From positions 1 to 42,500 of the forward strand of contig QZKG01000002.1 in the NCBI GenBank assembly GCA_003599855.1: DNA of 42,500 nt, given 5' to 3'. This stretch comes from Gaiellales bacterium (lineage in GTDB: Bacteria > Actinomycetota > Thermoleophilia > BMS3ABIN01). The notes beneath the pieces are model-generated. The model was not told the DNA's origin. It ran no database searches and saw only the letters and a program-made list of their open reading frames with translations. Positions 15,117-24,174 of the stretch are shown here, piece by piece (positions within the stretch are counted from its first letter, which is position 1; every line of letters begins with the position of its first letter). The translations under genes and the position numbers were made by a program.

Positions 15117-17537
15117 ATGAAGGTACCCTTCTCATGGCTGAAAGAGTACGTCGACGTGGACATGACGGCGGCGGAGCTGGCCGACCGCCTGGCCCTGACT
15201 GGCACCGAGGTGGAACGGGTCGCCGCGGTGGGCATCCCCTCAGGGGACGGCAACCTGGACCGTTTCGTCATCGGCCAGGTCGAGACGGTGGCGCCCCATC
15301 CGGACGCCGACAAGCTGACGCTCTGTGGTGTCGACGTGGGCGGCCGGGTGGAGAAGATCGTATGCGGCGCGAAGAATTTCCGGGAGGGAGACAGGACCGC
15401 TGTCTGCCTCCCCGGGGGCGTGCTGCCGGACGGGCGCAGGCTGGAAGCCGCCGAGATACGCGGGGTCAGGTCCAACGGCATGATGTGCTCCGAGGCAGAG
15501 CTGGGTATTTCCAGCGAGTCAGCGGGCATCATGATCCTCCCGGAGGACGCGCCGGTGGGGGAGAGGCTGGTGGACCATGTCGCGGTCCACGACGAGGTGC
15601 TCGAACTGGAGGTCACGCCTAACCGGCCCGATTGCCTCTCAGTCTACGGCGTGGCCCGCGAGGTGGCGGCCGTCACCGGCGCCGGGCTCAGTCCGGAGCC
15701 GGCGGACGACATCAAGCCGGAGGGCCACGACGACATCGGCAGCCTGGTCGAGATAAGCGTGGCGGACCCGGACCTCTGCCCGCGTTACGGCGCCCGGCTC
15801 ATCGCTGGCGTCAAGGTGGGGCCCTCGCCCGCCTGGCTCAAGGCCCGCATCGTGGCGGCCGGCATGCGGCCGGTCAACAACGTCGTCGACATCACCAACT
15901 ATGTCATGTGGACCCTGGGCGAGCCGATGCACGCTTTCGACCTGGCCAAGGTCGCCGGGAAAAAACTGGTGGTGCGCCGGGCGAGGGAGGGCGAGAAGAT
16001 ACGCACCATCGACGGGGTCGAGCGCTCCCTGACGCCTCAAATGCTTGTCATCGCCGACGGCGACGGTCCCACTGCCATCGCTGGCATCATGGGCAGCGAG
16101 GCCAGCGAGGTGAGCGACGACACCAGCGACATACTGCTGGAGGCCGCCAATTTCGACGGACCAAGTGTTATGGCCACCTCCATGGAGCTGGGCTTGAGGA
16201 GCGAGTCCAGCACCAGGTTCGAAAAGGGCATGGACGTGGAGCTGGTGCCCCGGGCCCTGGCGATGGCCTCCCGCCTCATGACAGAGATCTGCGGCGGTCG
16301 CCTGGTCCCCGGCGAGATAGATATCCACGGTGAGCTTCCCCCGGCGAACGTCGTCCATCTCCGTAGCAGCAGGATCGCCTCGCTCATCGGCGTCGAGATA
16401 GACCCGGGTGAGACGGCAGCCATCCTTGAGCGGCTGGGGTTCACGGTTGAGGTTGAAGGCGAAGGCGGTTTCCGTGTCACCGTGCCCTGCTTCCGCGCGG
16501 ACGTGGAGAGGGAGGTCGACCTCATCGAGGAGGTAGTCAGGGTCTACGGACTCGACCTGATACCGACGACCCTGCCCAGCGATGTCAGGGTCATGGGCGG
16601 CCTGTCCCCCCGGCAGGCAGCGGAGCGCGAGGTCGCGCGGGCGCTGGCAGGGAGAGGCCTGGACGAGGTGATCACCTACAGTTTCATCGCCCCGGATTAC
16701 GCCGACCGGCTCAGGCTGGCGAAGAACGATACGCGCCGCCGCGCGGTGGTCCTCGACAACCCTATCTCGGTGGAGCAGTCGGTGATGCGCACCATCATGC
16801 TACCGAGCCTGCTGATGACCGTCGCCCGCAACGCAGCCGTGCGCAACACAGGCATCAATATCTTCGAGCGAGGGGTCATCTACCTGCCGTCTGAAGGGAG
16901 GAAGCTGCCCGACGAGCGCCGGGTCATCGCCGCCTGCCTGACGGACATGGCTGGCGAGGGCTGGATCAGCGGCGGCCGGGCGGTGGATTTCTATACCGGC
17001 AAGGGTCTGGTCGAGGCGGTCTTCGCCACAGTGAACGGTTCCTGCGGGCTGTCCCGCTCCCGCGACCCGTTCCTGCATCCGGGCAAGTCGGCTGACATCA
17101 TGGTTGGTGGCGAGCGGGCAGGCTACGTGGGCGAGGTCCACCCCCTGGTCCTGTCAGCTTTCGACCTGGACATACCGGTGACAGCCTTTGAGGTCGACCT
17201 GGACGCGATCGTCGCCAGCTCGGCAGGGACGGTGCTCTTCGAGGACCTGATGACCTATCCCGCATCCTACCAGGACCTGGCGGTGGTGGTGGACGACAAG
17301 GTGGATGCGGAGAAGGTGCTCGAAACGGTCCGCTCGGCCGGGGCGCCCCTGCTTCATGGCGCCGAGGTGTTCGACATCTATTCAGGCGAGCAGGTAGCTG
17401 CGGGGAGCAAGAGCATAGCCCTCAGGCTGGAGTTCCGTTCACCCGACCATACGCTCACCGACGACGAAGTCAACGACGTGCGCGCGAAGATCGTCAGGGA
17501 ACTGGAGAAGAAGCTCAAGGCTACCCTGAGGGTGTAG
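15117..17537 (+). CDS. pheT: Phenylalanyl-tRNA synthetase beta subunit
   Basis: This 806-residue subunit has the full bacterial domain set. A tRNA-binding OB-like domain (about 40-150) comes first, then B3/B4 editing, B5 and a core-like region. A C-terminal ferredoxin-fold anticodon-binding domain ends in LTDDEVNDVRAKIVRELEKKLKATLRV. It starts one base after pheS. The last 17 bases overlap the convergent lipoprotein gene. Confidence 0.96.
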   Translation: MKVPFSWLKEYVDVDMTAAELADRLALTGTEVERVAAVGIPSGDGNLDRFVIGQVETVAPHPDADKLTLCGVDVGGRVEKIVCGAKNFREGDRTAVCLPGGVLPDGRRLEAAEIRGVRSNGMMCSEAELGISSESAGIMILPEDAPVGERLVDHVAVHDEVLELEVTPNRPDCLSVYGVAREVAAVTGAGLSPEPADDIKPEGHDDIGSLVEISVADPDLCPRYGARLIAGVKVGPSPAWLKARIVAAGMRPVNNVVDITNYVMWTLGEPMHAFDLAKVAGKKLVVRRAREGEKIRTIDGVERSLTPQMLVIADGDGPTAIAGIMGSEASEVSDDTSDILLEAANFDGPSVMATSMELGLRSESSTRFEKGMDVELVPRALAMASRLMTEICGGRLVPGEIDIHGELPPANVVHLRSSRIASLIGVEIDPGETAAILERLGFTVEVEGEGGFRVTVPCFRADVEREVDLIEEVVRVYGLDLIPTTLPSDVRVMGGLSPRQAAEREVARALAGRGLDEVITYSFIAPDYADRLRLAKNDTRRRAVVLDNPISVEQSVMRTIMLPSLLMTVARNAAVRNTGINIFERGVIYLPSEGRKLPDERRVIAACLTDMAGEGWISGGRAVDFYTGKGLVEAVFATVNGSCGLSRSRDPFLHPGKSADIMVGGERAGYVGEVHPLVLSAFDLDIPVTAFEVDLDAIVASSAGTVLFEDLMTYPASYQDLAVVVDDKVDAEKVLETVRSAGAPLLHGAEVFDIYSGEQVAAGSKSIALRLEFRSPDHTLTDDEVNDVRAKIVRELEKKLKATLRV

Positions 17538-17976
17538 GCTCACCGTCATCCTCGGGCGGCAGCCTGTAGAAATAGTCCAGCACCTTCCACTCACCGTCTA
17601 TCCTGGCAAGCGCGATGCGCCTGGTACTGAAGATCTCCTGGTGGTTCTGGAAGTGGGTCAATCTAACCTCCACCGAGGAGGTGTCCTTCTCGTCATCGAG
17701 GTCCGTGATCTCCTGCCCCACCAGCGGTCCGGTGTTCCTTTCGTAGAGGCATGCTTCCACCAGGTCCTCATGGGTCAGATCCCGCCCAGCGGCCTCCGAC
17801 GCGGATGGAGGGTCAATGTATCCGGCCGAGCGCTCGCAATCGCCTTCGACGGAAGCCTGGAGCATGGCGTCGGCGGCATTCCCGGCCGGGCTGATGCCGC
17901 AACCGGGAACCACCGTGAGGGCGGCGGACGCGAGCAGGAGCGGCAGGAGCTTCTTTCCTTGCGGCGTGTGCTTCAA
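17521..17976 (-). CDS. Putative lipoprotein of unknown function
   Basis: This 151-residue protein has a signal peptide and a lipobox-like VPGC at about 23-26 (LLLASAALTVVPGCG), so it is probably anchored outside the membrane. The mature part contains a short acidic region and ends with DGEWKVLDYFYRLPP, an ending typical of NTF2-like or DUF4878-type folds. The TTG start at 17976 follows GGAAGGG on the minus strand. It converges on pheT with a 17-base overlap and occupies the place where argC normally lies in actinobacteria, suggesting replacement or rearrangement. Confidence 0.7.
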   Translation of the reverse strand: MKHTPQGKKLLPLLLASAALTVVPGCGISPAGNAADAMLQASVEGDCERSAGYIDPPSASEAAGRDLTHEDLVEACLYERNTGPLVGQEITDLDDEKDTSSVEVRLTHFQNHQEIFSTRRIALARIDGEWKVLDYFYRLPPEDDGEPTPSG

Positions 17977-17992
17977 GACAGGCCCTTCCTTG

Positions 17993-18020
17993 CCGGTTGT
18001 TGAAAAACAAAAAACAACGG
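17993..18020. other. Inverted repeat between the lipoprotein gene and argJ
   Basis: GTTGTT (17996-18001) pairs with AACAAC (18013-18018), flanked by CC and GG, around an A-rich loop. It lies upstream of both divergent genes in the AT-rich interval 17977-18172. The role is unknown. Confidence 0.4.
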
Positions 18021-18064
18021 ATCAGCGAAAAAGCCTAATGGAATCCGGCACCCAATACAAATAC

Positions 18065-18093
18065 TTGCAATTGCTGTATAAATATTCTAGAAT
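18065..18093 (+). promoter_or_regulatory. Arginine operon promoter with ARG-box-like site
   Basis: TTGCAA (18065-18070), a 17-base spacer and TAGAAT (18088-18093) make a good promoter. The spacer carries TGTATAAATATTCT (18075-18088), which matches the ArgR half-site pattern TGnATwwwwATnCA at all but the last position. ArgR, encoded in this operon, would block polymerase by binding here. Further downstream TAATATACAA is repeated twice (18131-18140 and 18142-18151) before argJ. Confidence 0.65.
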
Positions 18094-18172
18094 CTGCCGA
18101 TATATGCGCTGTTATTTCTTATTTTATGGGTAATATACAAGTAATATACAATTAATAACGAGGTTTTCACTG

Positions 18173-19420
18173 ATGCACCTGTTCACTTCAAGATTCAACC
18201 CGAAACCGGAGGGCGTAGCCGAGATGCCGGGGTCGGTAACCACACCCGGTGGCTTCCTGGCTTCGGGGATATCCGCCGGGATCAAGAAGTCCGGCAAGCG
18301 CGACCTGGGTTTGCTCGTCTGTGAGAACCCTGCCGCCTCAGCCGTGGTGATGACCGCCAATGCAGCCGCGGCGGCGCCAGTCACGGTCTGCCGGTCGGAG
18401 GTGGCGCTCAAGGCCGTCCAGGGAGTAGTGGTCAACAGCGGTTGCGCCAACGCCTGCACGGGCGAGGACGGCGAGCAGGACGCGCGGGAGATGATCCGCC
18501 TGGCGGCGGGCTCGACGCGGATAGAGCCCTCGCGGATGGCGGTGGCATCAACCGGAGTCATCGGGCGCAGGCTCCCCATGGACCGGGTAGTCTCAGGCAT
18601 CGCCGAGGCGGTCAGCGAACTGTCCGCGAACGGCGGCAACGATTTTGCCGAGTCGATCATGACCACTGACCGCCTTGAGAAGCAGGGCGCCGTCGAAGTG
18701 GAACTATCCGGCGGCAAGGTGCGGATCGGCGCCTGCGCCAAGGGGGCCGGGATGATCGCCCCGGACATGGCAACCATGCTGGCGTTCATCACCACCGACG
18801 CCGGCGCACCCGCGGACCTGCTTAGGGACGTGCTGGCAGCGGCAGCGGCCGGTTCGTTCAACGCGGTCAGCGTGGACGGCGACATGAGCACCAACGACTG
18901 CGCCTTCCTCGTGGCCAGCGGCACGAGCGGTGTCTCGCTGGAGGCCGGCAGCGAGGACCTGGAGACCTTCTCGGTGGCGCTTGAGTCCGTCTGCCGGAGC
19001 CTGGCCCTGAAGATGGTCGCCGACGGCGAGGGCGCGACCAAGGTGATCGAACTGACCGTCACGGGGGCGCGCGACCGCGGGGAGGCAGCGCGGGTGGCCC
19101 GGGTGATATCGCTCTCACCGCTGGTGCGCACAGCGTTCTACGGAAGGGACGCCAACTGGGGTCGGCTGATCGCTTCTGCCGGGGCTGCCCTCGCGGGCGA
19201 ACCAGCTCTGGAGGCGGACATATGCTATGAGGGTATTTGCCTGGCGCGGGGCGGGGCCGCTGCGGATGAGGGCGTCGACCCCGGGCGGCTGGCGGCGGTG
19301 ATGGACGCGGCGGAGATTGCCGTGAAGATCGACCTGCATCGCGGCGGCGAGGAGTATAAGATGTACTTCTCCGACCTGACGCATGAATACGTGACAATCA
19401 ACGCGGAGTATACGACGTGA
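18173..19420 (+). CDS. argJ: Glutamate N-acetyltransferase / ornithine acetyltransferase
   Basis: This 415-residue member of the ArgJ family recycles the acetyl group from N-acetylornithine to glutamate. The self-cleavage site is visible in KGAGMIAPDMATML, with Thr201 as the nucleophile of the new beta chain. The start at ATG 18173 follows GAGG by nine bases. Many ArgJ enzymes are bifunctional and also use acetyl-CoA; this cannot be settled by eye. argJ is the first gene of the operon here, because argC is absent. It ends in GTGA, overlapping argB. Confidence 0.96.
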   Translation: MHLFTSRFNPKPEGVAEMPGSVTTPGGFLASGISAGIKKSGKRDLGLLVCENPAASAVVMTANAAAAAPVTVCRSEVALKAVQGVVVNSGCANACTGEDGEQDAREMIRLAAGSTRIEPSRMAVASTGVIGRRLPMDRVVSGIAEAVSELSANGGNDFAESIMTTDRLEKQGAVEVELSGGKVRIGACAKGAGMIAPDMATMLAFITTDAGAPADLLRDVLAAAAAGSFNAVSVDGDMSTNDCAFLVASGTSGVSLEAGSEDLETFSVALESVCRSLALKMVADGEGATKVIELTVTGARDRGEAARVARVISLSPLVRTAFYGRDANWGRLIASAGAALAGEPALEADICYEGICLARGGAAADEGVDPGRLAAVMDAAEIAVKIDLHRGGEEYKMYFSDLTHEYVTINAEYTT

Positions 19421-20289
19421 CCGACAAGCATCAGAAGCGGGTACAGATCCTCCTGGAGGCGCTGCCATATATACGGCAGTTCTCCGGCAAGACGCTGGTG
19501 ATCAAGTACGGCGGCAGCGCCATGAAGAGCGATGAGCTCAAGGAGGGGTTCGCCACCGACGTCGCCCTGCTCAAGTACGTGGGCATGAATCCGGTGATCG
19601 TCCACGGCGGCGGTCCCGACATCAGTTCTTACATGGAGAAGCTCGACCTGGAGGTGAAGTTCGTGCAGGGCCTCAGGGTCACCGACGCGGCCACCATGGA
19701 GCTGGCCAAGATGGTGCTGGTGGGCAAGGTCAACAAGGAGGTCGTCTCCCTGATAAACCGCCACGGCGTGCCGGCGGTGGGCCTGGGCGGCGACGACGGC
19801 CAGCTGGTGATGGCCAGCAAGCGCGTGGTCACCGGCGACGACGGCAAGCAGGTCGACATCGGCCAGGTCGGCATGATCAGCCAGATCAACACCGGCGTCC
19901 TGGAGAACCTCGGGCGGGACTTCATCCCGGTGGTTGCTTCCGTGGGGACCGACGAGGAGGGCTCCAGCTACAACATCAACGCCGACGAGGTGGCCGCGGA
20001 GCTGGCGGTGGCGCTCGCCGCTGAGAAGGTGGTCTTTCTCACCGACGTCGAGGGGCTCTATACCGAGATAGGCGATCCGGACTCACTGGTGAGCCAGTGC
20101 TCGCTGGACTGCGTCGAGGACATGCTGGCCGGCGAGAATGTATCACGGGGGATGATCCCCAAGCTCAATGCCGTCAAGCGCGCTCTCGATGGCGGGGTCC
20201 ACAGCGCCCATATCATCGACGGCCGCGTGCCTCACGCGGTGCTGCTGGAGATCTTCACGCGACAGGGAATCGGCACCAAAGTCGAGTAG
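19417..20289 (+). CDS. argB: Acetylglutamate kinase
   Basis: This 290-residue amino-acid kinase phosphorylates N-acetylglutamate. The motifs LVIKYGGSAM and VIVHGGGPDIS are present, as is the C-terminal NINADEVAAELAVAL region. GTG 19417 overlaps the argJ stop by four bases. An N-terminal extension of about 20 residues (TDKHQKRVQILLEALPYI) is of the kind linked to arginine-sensitive hexameric enzymes. Confidence 0.96.
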   Translation: MTDKHQKRVQILLEALPYIRQFSGKTLVIKYGGSAMKSDELKEGFATDVALLKYVGMNPVIVHGGGPDISSYMEKLDLEVKFVQGLRVTDAATMELAKMVLVGKVNKEVVSLINRHGVPAVGLGGDDGQLVMASKRVVTGDDGKQVDIGQVGMISQINTGVLENLGRDFIPVVASVGTDEEGSSYNINADEVAAELAVALAAEKVVFLTDVEGLYTEIGDPDSLVSQCSLDCVEDMLAGENVSRGMIPKLNAVKRALDGGVHSAHIIDGRVPHAVLLEIFTRQGIGTKVE

Positions 20290-20309
20290 GTAGCGGAGGA
20301 AAGAATAAC

Positions 20310-20352
20310 TGTCATCCTGAGTAGCGAGCTGGAGCGAGCGACGAGGGATCTC
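20310..20352 (+). repeat. Intergenic repeat element, TGTCATCCTG...GGATCTC type (copy 2)
   Basis: It starts TGTCATCCTGAG and ends GAGGGATCTC, with alternating GAGC-type segments between. It interrupts the otherwise tight argB-argD junction, so it is transcribed within the operon. It is related to the element at 7689-7722. Confidence 0.5.
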
Positions 20353-20365
20353 CCGGGAGGATCGA

Positions 20366-21547
20366 GTGAGTGGACTGACGGACAAATACCAGAAGTACGT
20401 GATGGGCACCTACGCCCGGCAACCGGCAGGATTCATCCGGGGCGAGGGCTGCTACCTTTATGATGCCGGCGGTGAGGCCTACCTGGATTTTGTTTCCGGC
20501 CTTTCCATCAACAACCTGGGGCATTGCCACCCGGCGGTGGTCGCCGCCATCCATGAGCAGGCTGCCGCGCTCATAAACACCTGCAACCTTTATTACACCG
20601 AACCCCAGGCTGAGCTGGCGCAGCTGATCAGCGAGAATGCCTTCGGCGGCAAGGTCTTCTTTTCCAACAGCGGCGCCGAGGCCAACGAGTGCGCCATCAA
20701 GCTGGCGCGCAAGCTGGGCCGCGAGCAGGGCGGCGACGCCAAGCACAGGATCATATCGCTTGAGAACGGATTCCACGGGCGGACGATGGCCTCGCTGTCG
20801 GCAACGGCGCAACCAGCCAAGCAGGAGCCGTTCAAGCCGTTGCTTCCCGGCTTCTCTTACGTACCGCGCAACGACATCGCCGCGCTGGAAGCGGCGATGG
20901 ACGACGATGTCTGCGCTTTGCTGCTGGAGCCCGTGCAGGGCGAGGGCGGCGTCTACCCCCTGGAGGCGTCATTCCTGGCAGCTGCGCGCGAACTGGCGGA
21001 CCGCCACCGGGCGCTCCTGGTGTTCGACGAGGTGCAGACGGGCATGGGCCGGACCGGCAGGCTGTTCGCCTACGAGCATGCCGGCATCGTGCCCGACGTG
21101 ATGACCCTGGCCAAGAGCCTGGGGGGCGCCATGCCCATCGGCGCGACGCTTGCCGCCCCCGATTACGCGGACGTGCTCGGCCCGGGGATGCACGGCTCGA
21201 CCTTCGGGGGCGGCCCGGTGCCCTGCGCCGCCGGCATGGCGGTCTTCGGCGAGCTGCTCAAGCCGGGCTTTCTGGACGGGGTGGCCGCCAGGGGTGATCA
21301 CTTCCTGTCAGCCCTGACGGGACTGGCGGAGGAAGGCCTGGTTGTGGAAGCGAGGGGTATCGGCCTGATGCTGGCGGTGGAGCTCGATGAGCCAAAAGCC
21401 GCCGGCATAGTCTCGCAGGCCCTCGACCGGAAAATCATCATAAACAACACGTCCGACACGACGCTGAGGTTCCTGCCGCCGCTCATCGCTGATGAAGGAA
21501 TGATCGACCAGGTGATAGAATTCCTGCGCAACGCTCTCAGGGGATGA
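20366..21547 (+). CDS. argD: Acetylornithine aminotransferase
   Basis: This 393-residue PLP-dependent class III aminotransferase converts N-acetylglutamate semialdehyde to N-acetylornithine. It shows the FVSGLSINNLGHCHP start, the NSGAEANECAIKLAR cofactor loop and the lysine in TLAKSLGGAMPIGA that would bind PLP. GTG 20366 follows GGGAGG. The stop overlaps the argF start (ATGA). The gap to argB holds a repeat element. Confidence 0.95.
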   Translation: MSGLTDKYQKYVMGTYARQPAGFIRGEGCYLYDAGGEAYLDFVSGLSINNLGHCHPAVVAAIHEQAAALINTCNLYYTEPQAELAQLISENAFGGKVFFSNSGAEANECAIKLARKLGREQGGDAKHRIISLENGFHGRTMASLSATAQPAKQEPFKPLLPGFSYVPRNDIAALEAAMDDDVCALLLEPVQGEGGVYPLEASFLAAARELADRHRALLVFDEVQTGMGRTGRLFAYEHAGIVPDVMTLAKSLGGAMPIGATLAAPDYADVLGPGMHGSTFGGGPVPCAAGMAVFGELLKPGFLDGVAARGDHFLSALTGLAEEGLVVEARGIGLMLAVELDEPKAAGIVSQALDRKIIINNTSDTTLRFLPPLIADEGMIDQVIEFLRNALRG

Positions 21548-22455
21548 CCATGGAAACGCGCCATTTCCTCAAAGTCGAAGACATGAGCCGCGACGAGATC
21601 GTCGCACTGATAGCTGACGCCCGCGCCAACAGGGGCGAGCGCAGCGTGGCGCTGCACGGCAAGTGCCTCGGCATGATCTTCTCCAAGCCCTCGACGCGGA
21701 CTCGGGCTTCATTCACCGCCGGCGCCTATCAGCTGGGCGGGGACGTGATGTTCGTCTCCGAGGGAGAGATGCAGCTGGGCCGAGGCGAGACGGTGGAGGA
21801 CACCGCCAGGGTGCTGTCGTCATATCTCGACGGCGTGGTCATCCGGACATATCTCCAGGAGAACCTGGAGCGTTTTGCCGCCGCCGCCAGCATACCGGTG
21901 ATCAACGGCCTGACCGACGACCACCATCCCTGCCAGGCTTTGGCCGACCTGATGACCATATCGGAGTACCATGACGATTTGGCCGGAGTGAAGGTGGTCT
22001 ACCTGGGTGACGGCAACAACGTGGCCGTGTCACTCATGGACATCTGTGCTGTGGTGGGCGCGCATGTCGTGATCTGCACCCCCGAGGAGCTGGCCCTGCC
22101 GCAGTGGGCCACCGACAACGCCGCGCGGCTGGCGGCAGCCAGCGGCGCCCGTGTGGAGGTAACCACCGATCCCGAGGCGGCCGCCTCGGGAGCCGACTTC
22201 CTTTACACCGACGTCTGGTTCAGCATGGGTCAGGCCGAGCAGCCGGCCAAGCGCGCCCGGCTCGAGCCGTACCGCATCGACGAGGAGCTGCTGGCCCTGA
22301 CGGACCCGGATTGCCGCGTGATGCACTGCCTGCCGGCTCACCGGGACGAGGAGATCTCCGCTGAGGTCATGGACGGGCCGCGGTCGATCGTCTTCAGGCA
22401 GGCGGAGAACCGGCTGCATGCCCAGAAGGAACTGCTCAAGAGGCTGATGGGATGA
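21544..22455 (+). CDS. argF: Ornithine carbamoyltransferase
   Basis: This 303-residue enzyme makes citrulline from ornithine and carbamoyl phosphate. Carbamoyl-phosphate binding residues are in SKPSTRTR (STRT at 50-53), ornithine and catalytic motifs are HHPCQALADL and MHCLPAHRDEE. The ATG at 21544 overlaps the argD stop, and an alternative ATG lies two codons later. argR overlaps its end. Confidence 0.95.
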   Translation: MTMETRHFLKVEDMSRDEIVALIADARANRGERSVALHGKCLGMIFSKPSTRTRASFTAGAYQLGGDVMFVSEGEMQLGRGETVEDTARVLSSYLDGVVIRTYLQENLERFAAAASIPVINGLTDDHHPCQALADLMTISEYHDDLAGVKVVYLGDGNNVAVSLMDICAVVGAHVVICTPEELALPQWATDNAARLAAASGARVEVTTDPEAAASGADFLYTDVWFSMGQAEQPAKRARLEPYRIDEELLALTDPDCRVMHCLPAHRDEEISAEVMDGPRSIVFRQAENRLHAQKELLKRLMG

Positions 22456-22913
22456 TGCGCAAGACGGAGCGCCAGCGACTCATCGAGACCCTCATCAAGC
22501 AGAAGAGCCTGGCGACGCAGGATGAACTGGTGGCGGCGCTGAAGAGATTCGGATGTGAAGTGACCCAGGCCACCATCTCCCGCGACATGAGGGAAATGGG
22601 GGTGCAGAAGGGGACGAGCCGGGACGGGCGGGTGCGTTACGTCGTCCCCCCGCCCCGGGTGAGGCGCGACCCCGAGGAAGTGCTGGCTCGGGTGCTGCTG
22701 GAATCGGGGGCGGAAGTCCTGCGGGCGCAGAACCTGCTGGTGTTGAAGTCCGAGCCGGGCACCGCTCCCACGGTGGGCAGGGCCGTCGATGAGCTGGGCC
22801 ACGAGGACGTGGTGGGCACAGTCGCGGGCGATGACACCGTGCTGCTGGTGGTCAGGAACGACACCAGGGCAGGCAAGGTAGAGGCGTACCTGAAAAAACT
22901 GACACAGGTGTAA
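22452..22913 (+). CDS. argR: Arginine repressor
   Basis: This 153-residue protein has an N-terminal winged helix (SLATQDELVAAL...TQATISRDMREMG) and a C-terminal arginine-binding oligomerisation domain with GTVAGDDTVLLVV. It should bind the ARG-box-like site at the argJ promoter and so control its own operon. It overlaps argF by four bases (ATGA). The next in-frame ATG directly follows, so the true start could be 22452 or 22455. Confidence 0.95.
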   Translation: MMRKTERQRLIETLIKQKSLATQDELVAALKRFGCEVTQATISRDMREMGVQKGTSRDGRVRYVVPPPRVRRDPEEVLARVLLESGAEVLRAQNLLVLKSEPGTAPTVGRAVDELGHEDVVGTVAGDDTVLLVVRNDTRAGKVEAYLKKLTQV

Positions 22914-22916
22914 AAG

Positions 22917-24125
22917 ATGAGTGACACGAATAAAAAAGTCGTTCTGGCATACTCGGGCGGTCTTGACACTTCGGTGATGATCGCCTGGCTAAAACAGAAG
23001 TATGGGCTGGAAACCGTCGCGGTGCTGGTCGACGTGGGGCGGGTATCCGGTCTTGAGGAGTTGCGGGCAAAGGCCCTCGACATCGGCGCCGTCGAGGCGC
23101 TGGTGGTCGACGCGAAAGAGGAGTTCGCCCGCGACTTCATCCTGCCGGCGCTGGCGGCCAATGCCCTCTACGAGCAGAAGTACCCGCTGGTCAGCTCCCT
23201 GTCACGGCCGCTCATCAGCAAGGTGCTGGTGGAGGCCGCCCGCGAGCACGGCGCGGTGGCCATCGCCCACGGCTGCACCGCTAAAGGCAACGACCAGGTG
23301 AGATTCGACCTCGGCATCCGCGCCCTTGCGCCGGAGCTTGAGATAATGGCGCCGGCGCGGGAATGGGGCATGACCCGCGAGCAGGCCATCGATTATGCCG
23401 CCGAGAACGGCATACCGGTGCCCCTGAAGAAGGAGAGCCCCTACAGCATCGACGAGAACATGTGGGGCCGCGCCGTGGAGTGCGGCCCGCTGGAGGACCC
23501 CTGGAGCGAACCGCCGGAGGACGCTTACGAGCATACGGTTTCCCCGGCGAAGGCGCCGGACGAGGCAGCTTACATCGAGGTGGCTTTCGAGGCCGGGGTC
23601 CCCGTCAGTTTCGATGGGGTGGCAATGGACCTCACCGCGCTGCTGGCCGGGATTGACGAGCTGGCGGGGGCGCACGGGTTCGGCCGCATCGACATGATCG
23701 AGAACCGGCTGGTGGGCATCAAGTCTCGGGAGGTCTACGAGGCGCCTGCGGCGCTGGCGCTCATCAGGGCCCACCGCGAGCTCGAGGACCTGACGCTGCC
23801 GCGGGAGCTGGCCCACTTCAAGCAGGGGCTGGAACAGAAGTTCGCCGAGCTGGCTTATTACGGCAGCTGGTACGACCCGCTCATGGACGCCCTCAGGGCC
23901 TTCATCGCCGAGACACAGAAGCGCGTCACCGGCACAGTCCGGCTCAAGCTCTACAAGGGCGGCTGCACAGTTGTCGGGCGCAAGTCGCCCAACTCGCTCT
24001 ACGAGACGGGCCTGGCCACCTACGGGGCAGCCGACAGCTTCAGCCACGACGCCGCCAGGGGTTTCTGCGAGCTTTACGGCCTGCCGCTGGAGGTCTGGGC
24101 CAGGAAGGGCGGCTTCAGGGAATGA
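22917..24125 (+). CDS. argG: Argininosuccinate synthase
   Basis: This 402-residue enzyme joins citrulline and aspartate with ATP. The PP-loop AYSGGLDTS is near residues 10-18, and the HGCTAKGNDQVRF and SPYSIDENMWGRA segments are typical. It starts three bases after the argR stop, in the operon. The length is normal. Confidence 0.96.
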   Translation: MSDTNKKVVLAYSGGLDTSVMIAWLKQKYGLETVAVLVDVGRVSGLEELRAKALDIGAVEALVVDAKEEFARDFILPALAANALYEQKYPLVSSLSRPLISKVLVEAAREHGAVAIAHGCTAKGNDQVRFDLGIRALAPELEIMAPAREWGMTREQAIDYAAENGIPVPLKKESPYSIDENMWGRAVECGPLEDPWSEPPEDAYEHTVSPAKAPDEAAYIEVAFEAGVPVSFDGVAMDLTALLAGIDELAGAHGFGRIDMIENRLVGIKSREVYEAPAALALIRAHRELEDLTLPRELAHFKQGLEQKFAELAYYGSWYDPLMDALRAFIAETQKRVTGTVRLKLYKGGCTVVGRKSPNSLYETGLATYGAADSFSHDAARGFCELYGLPLEVWARKGGFRE

Positions 24126-24174
24126 GGGCAGGCAGGAAGGTTGGCTGCATGAACCGCGACTCAAGGACAGGGAC

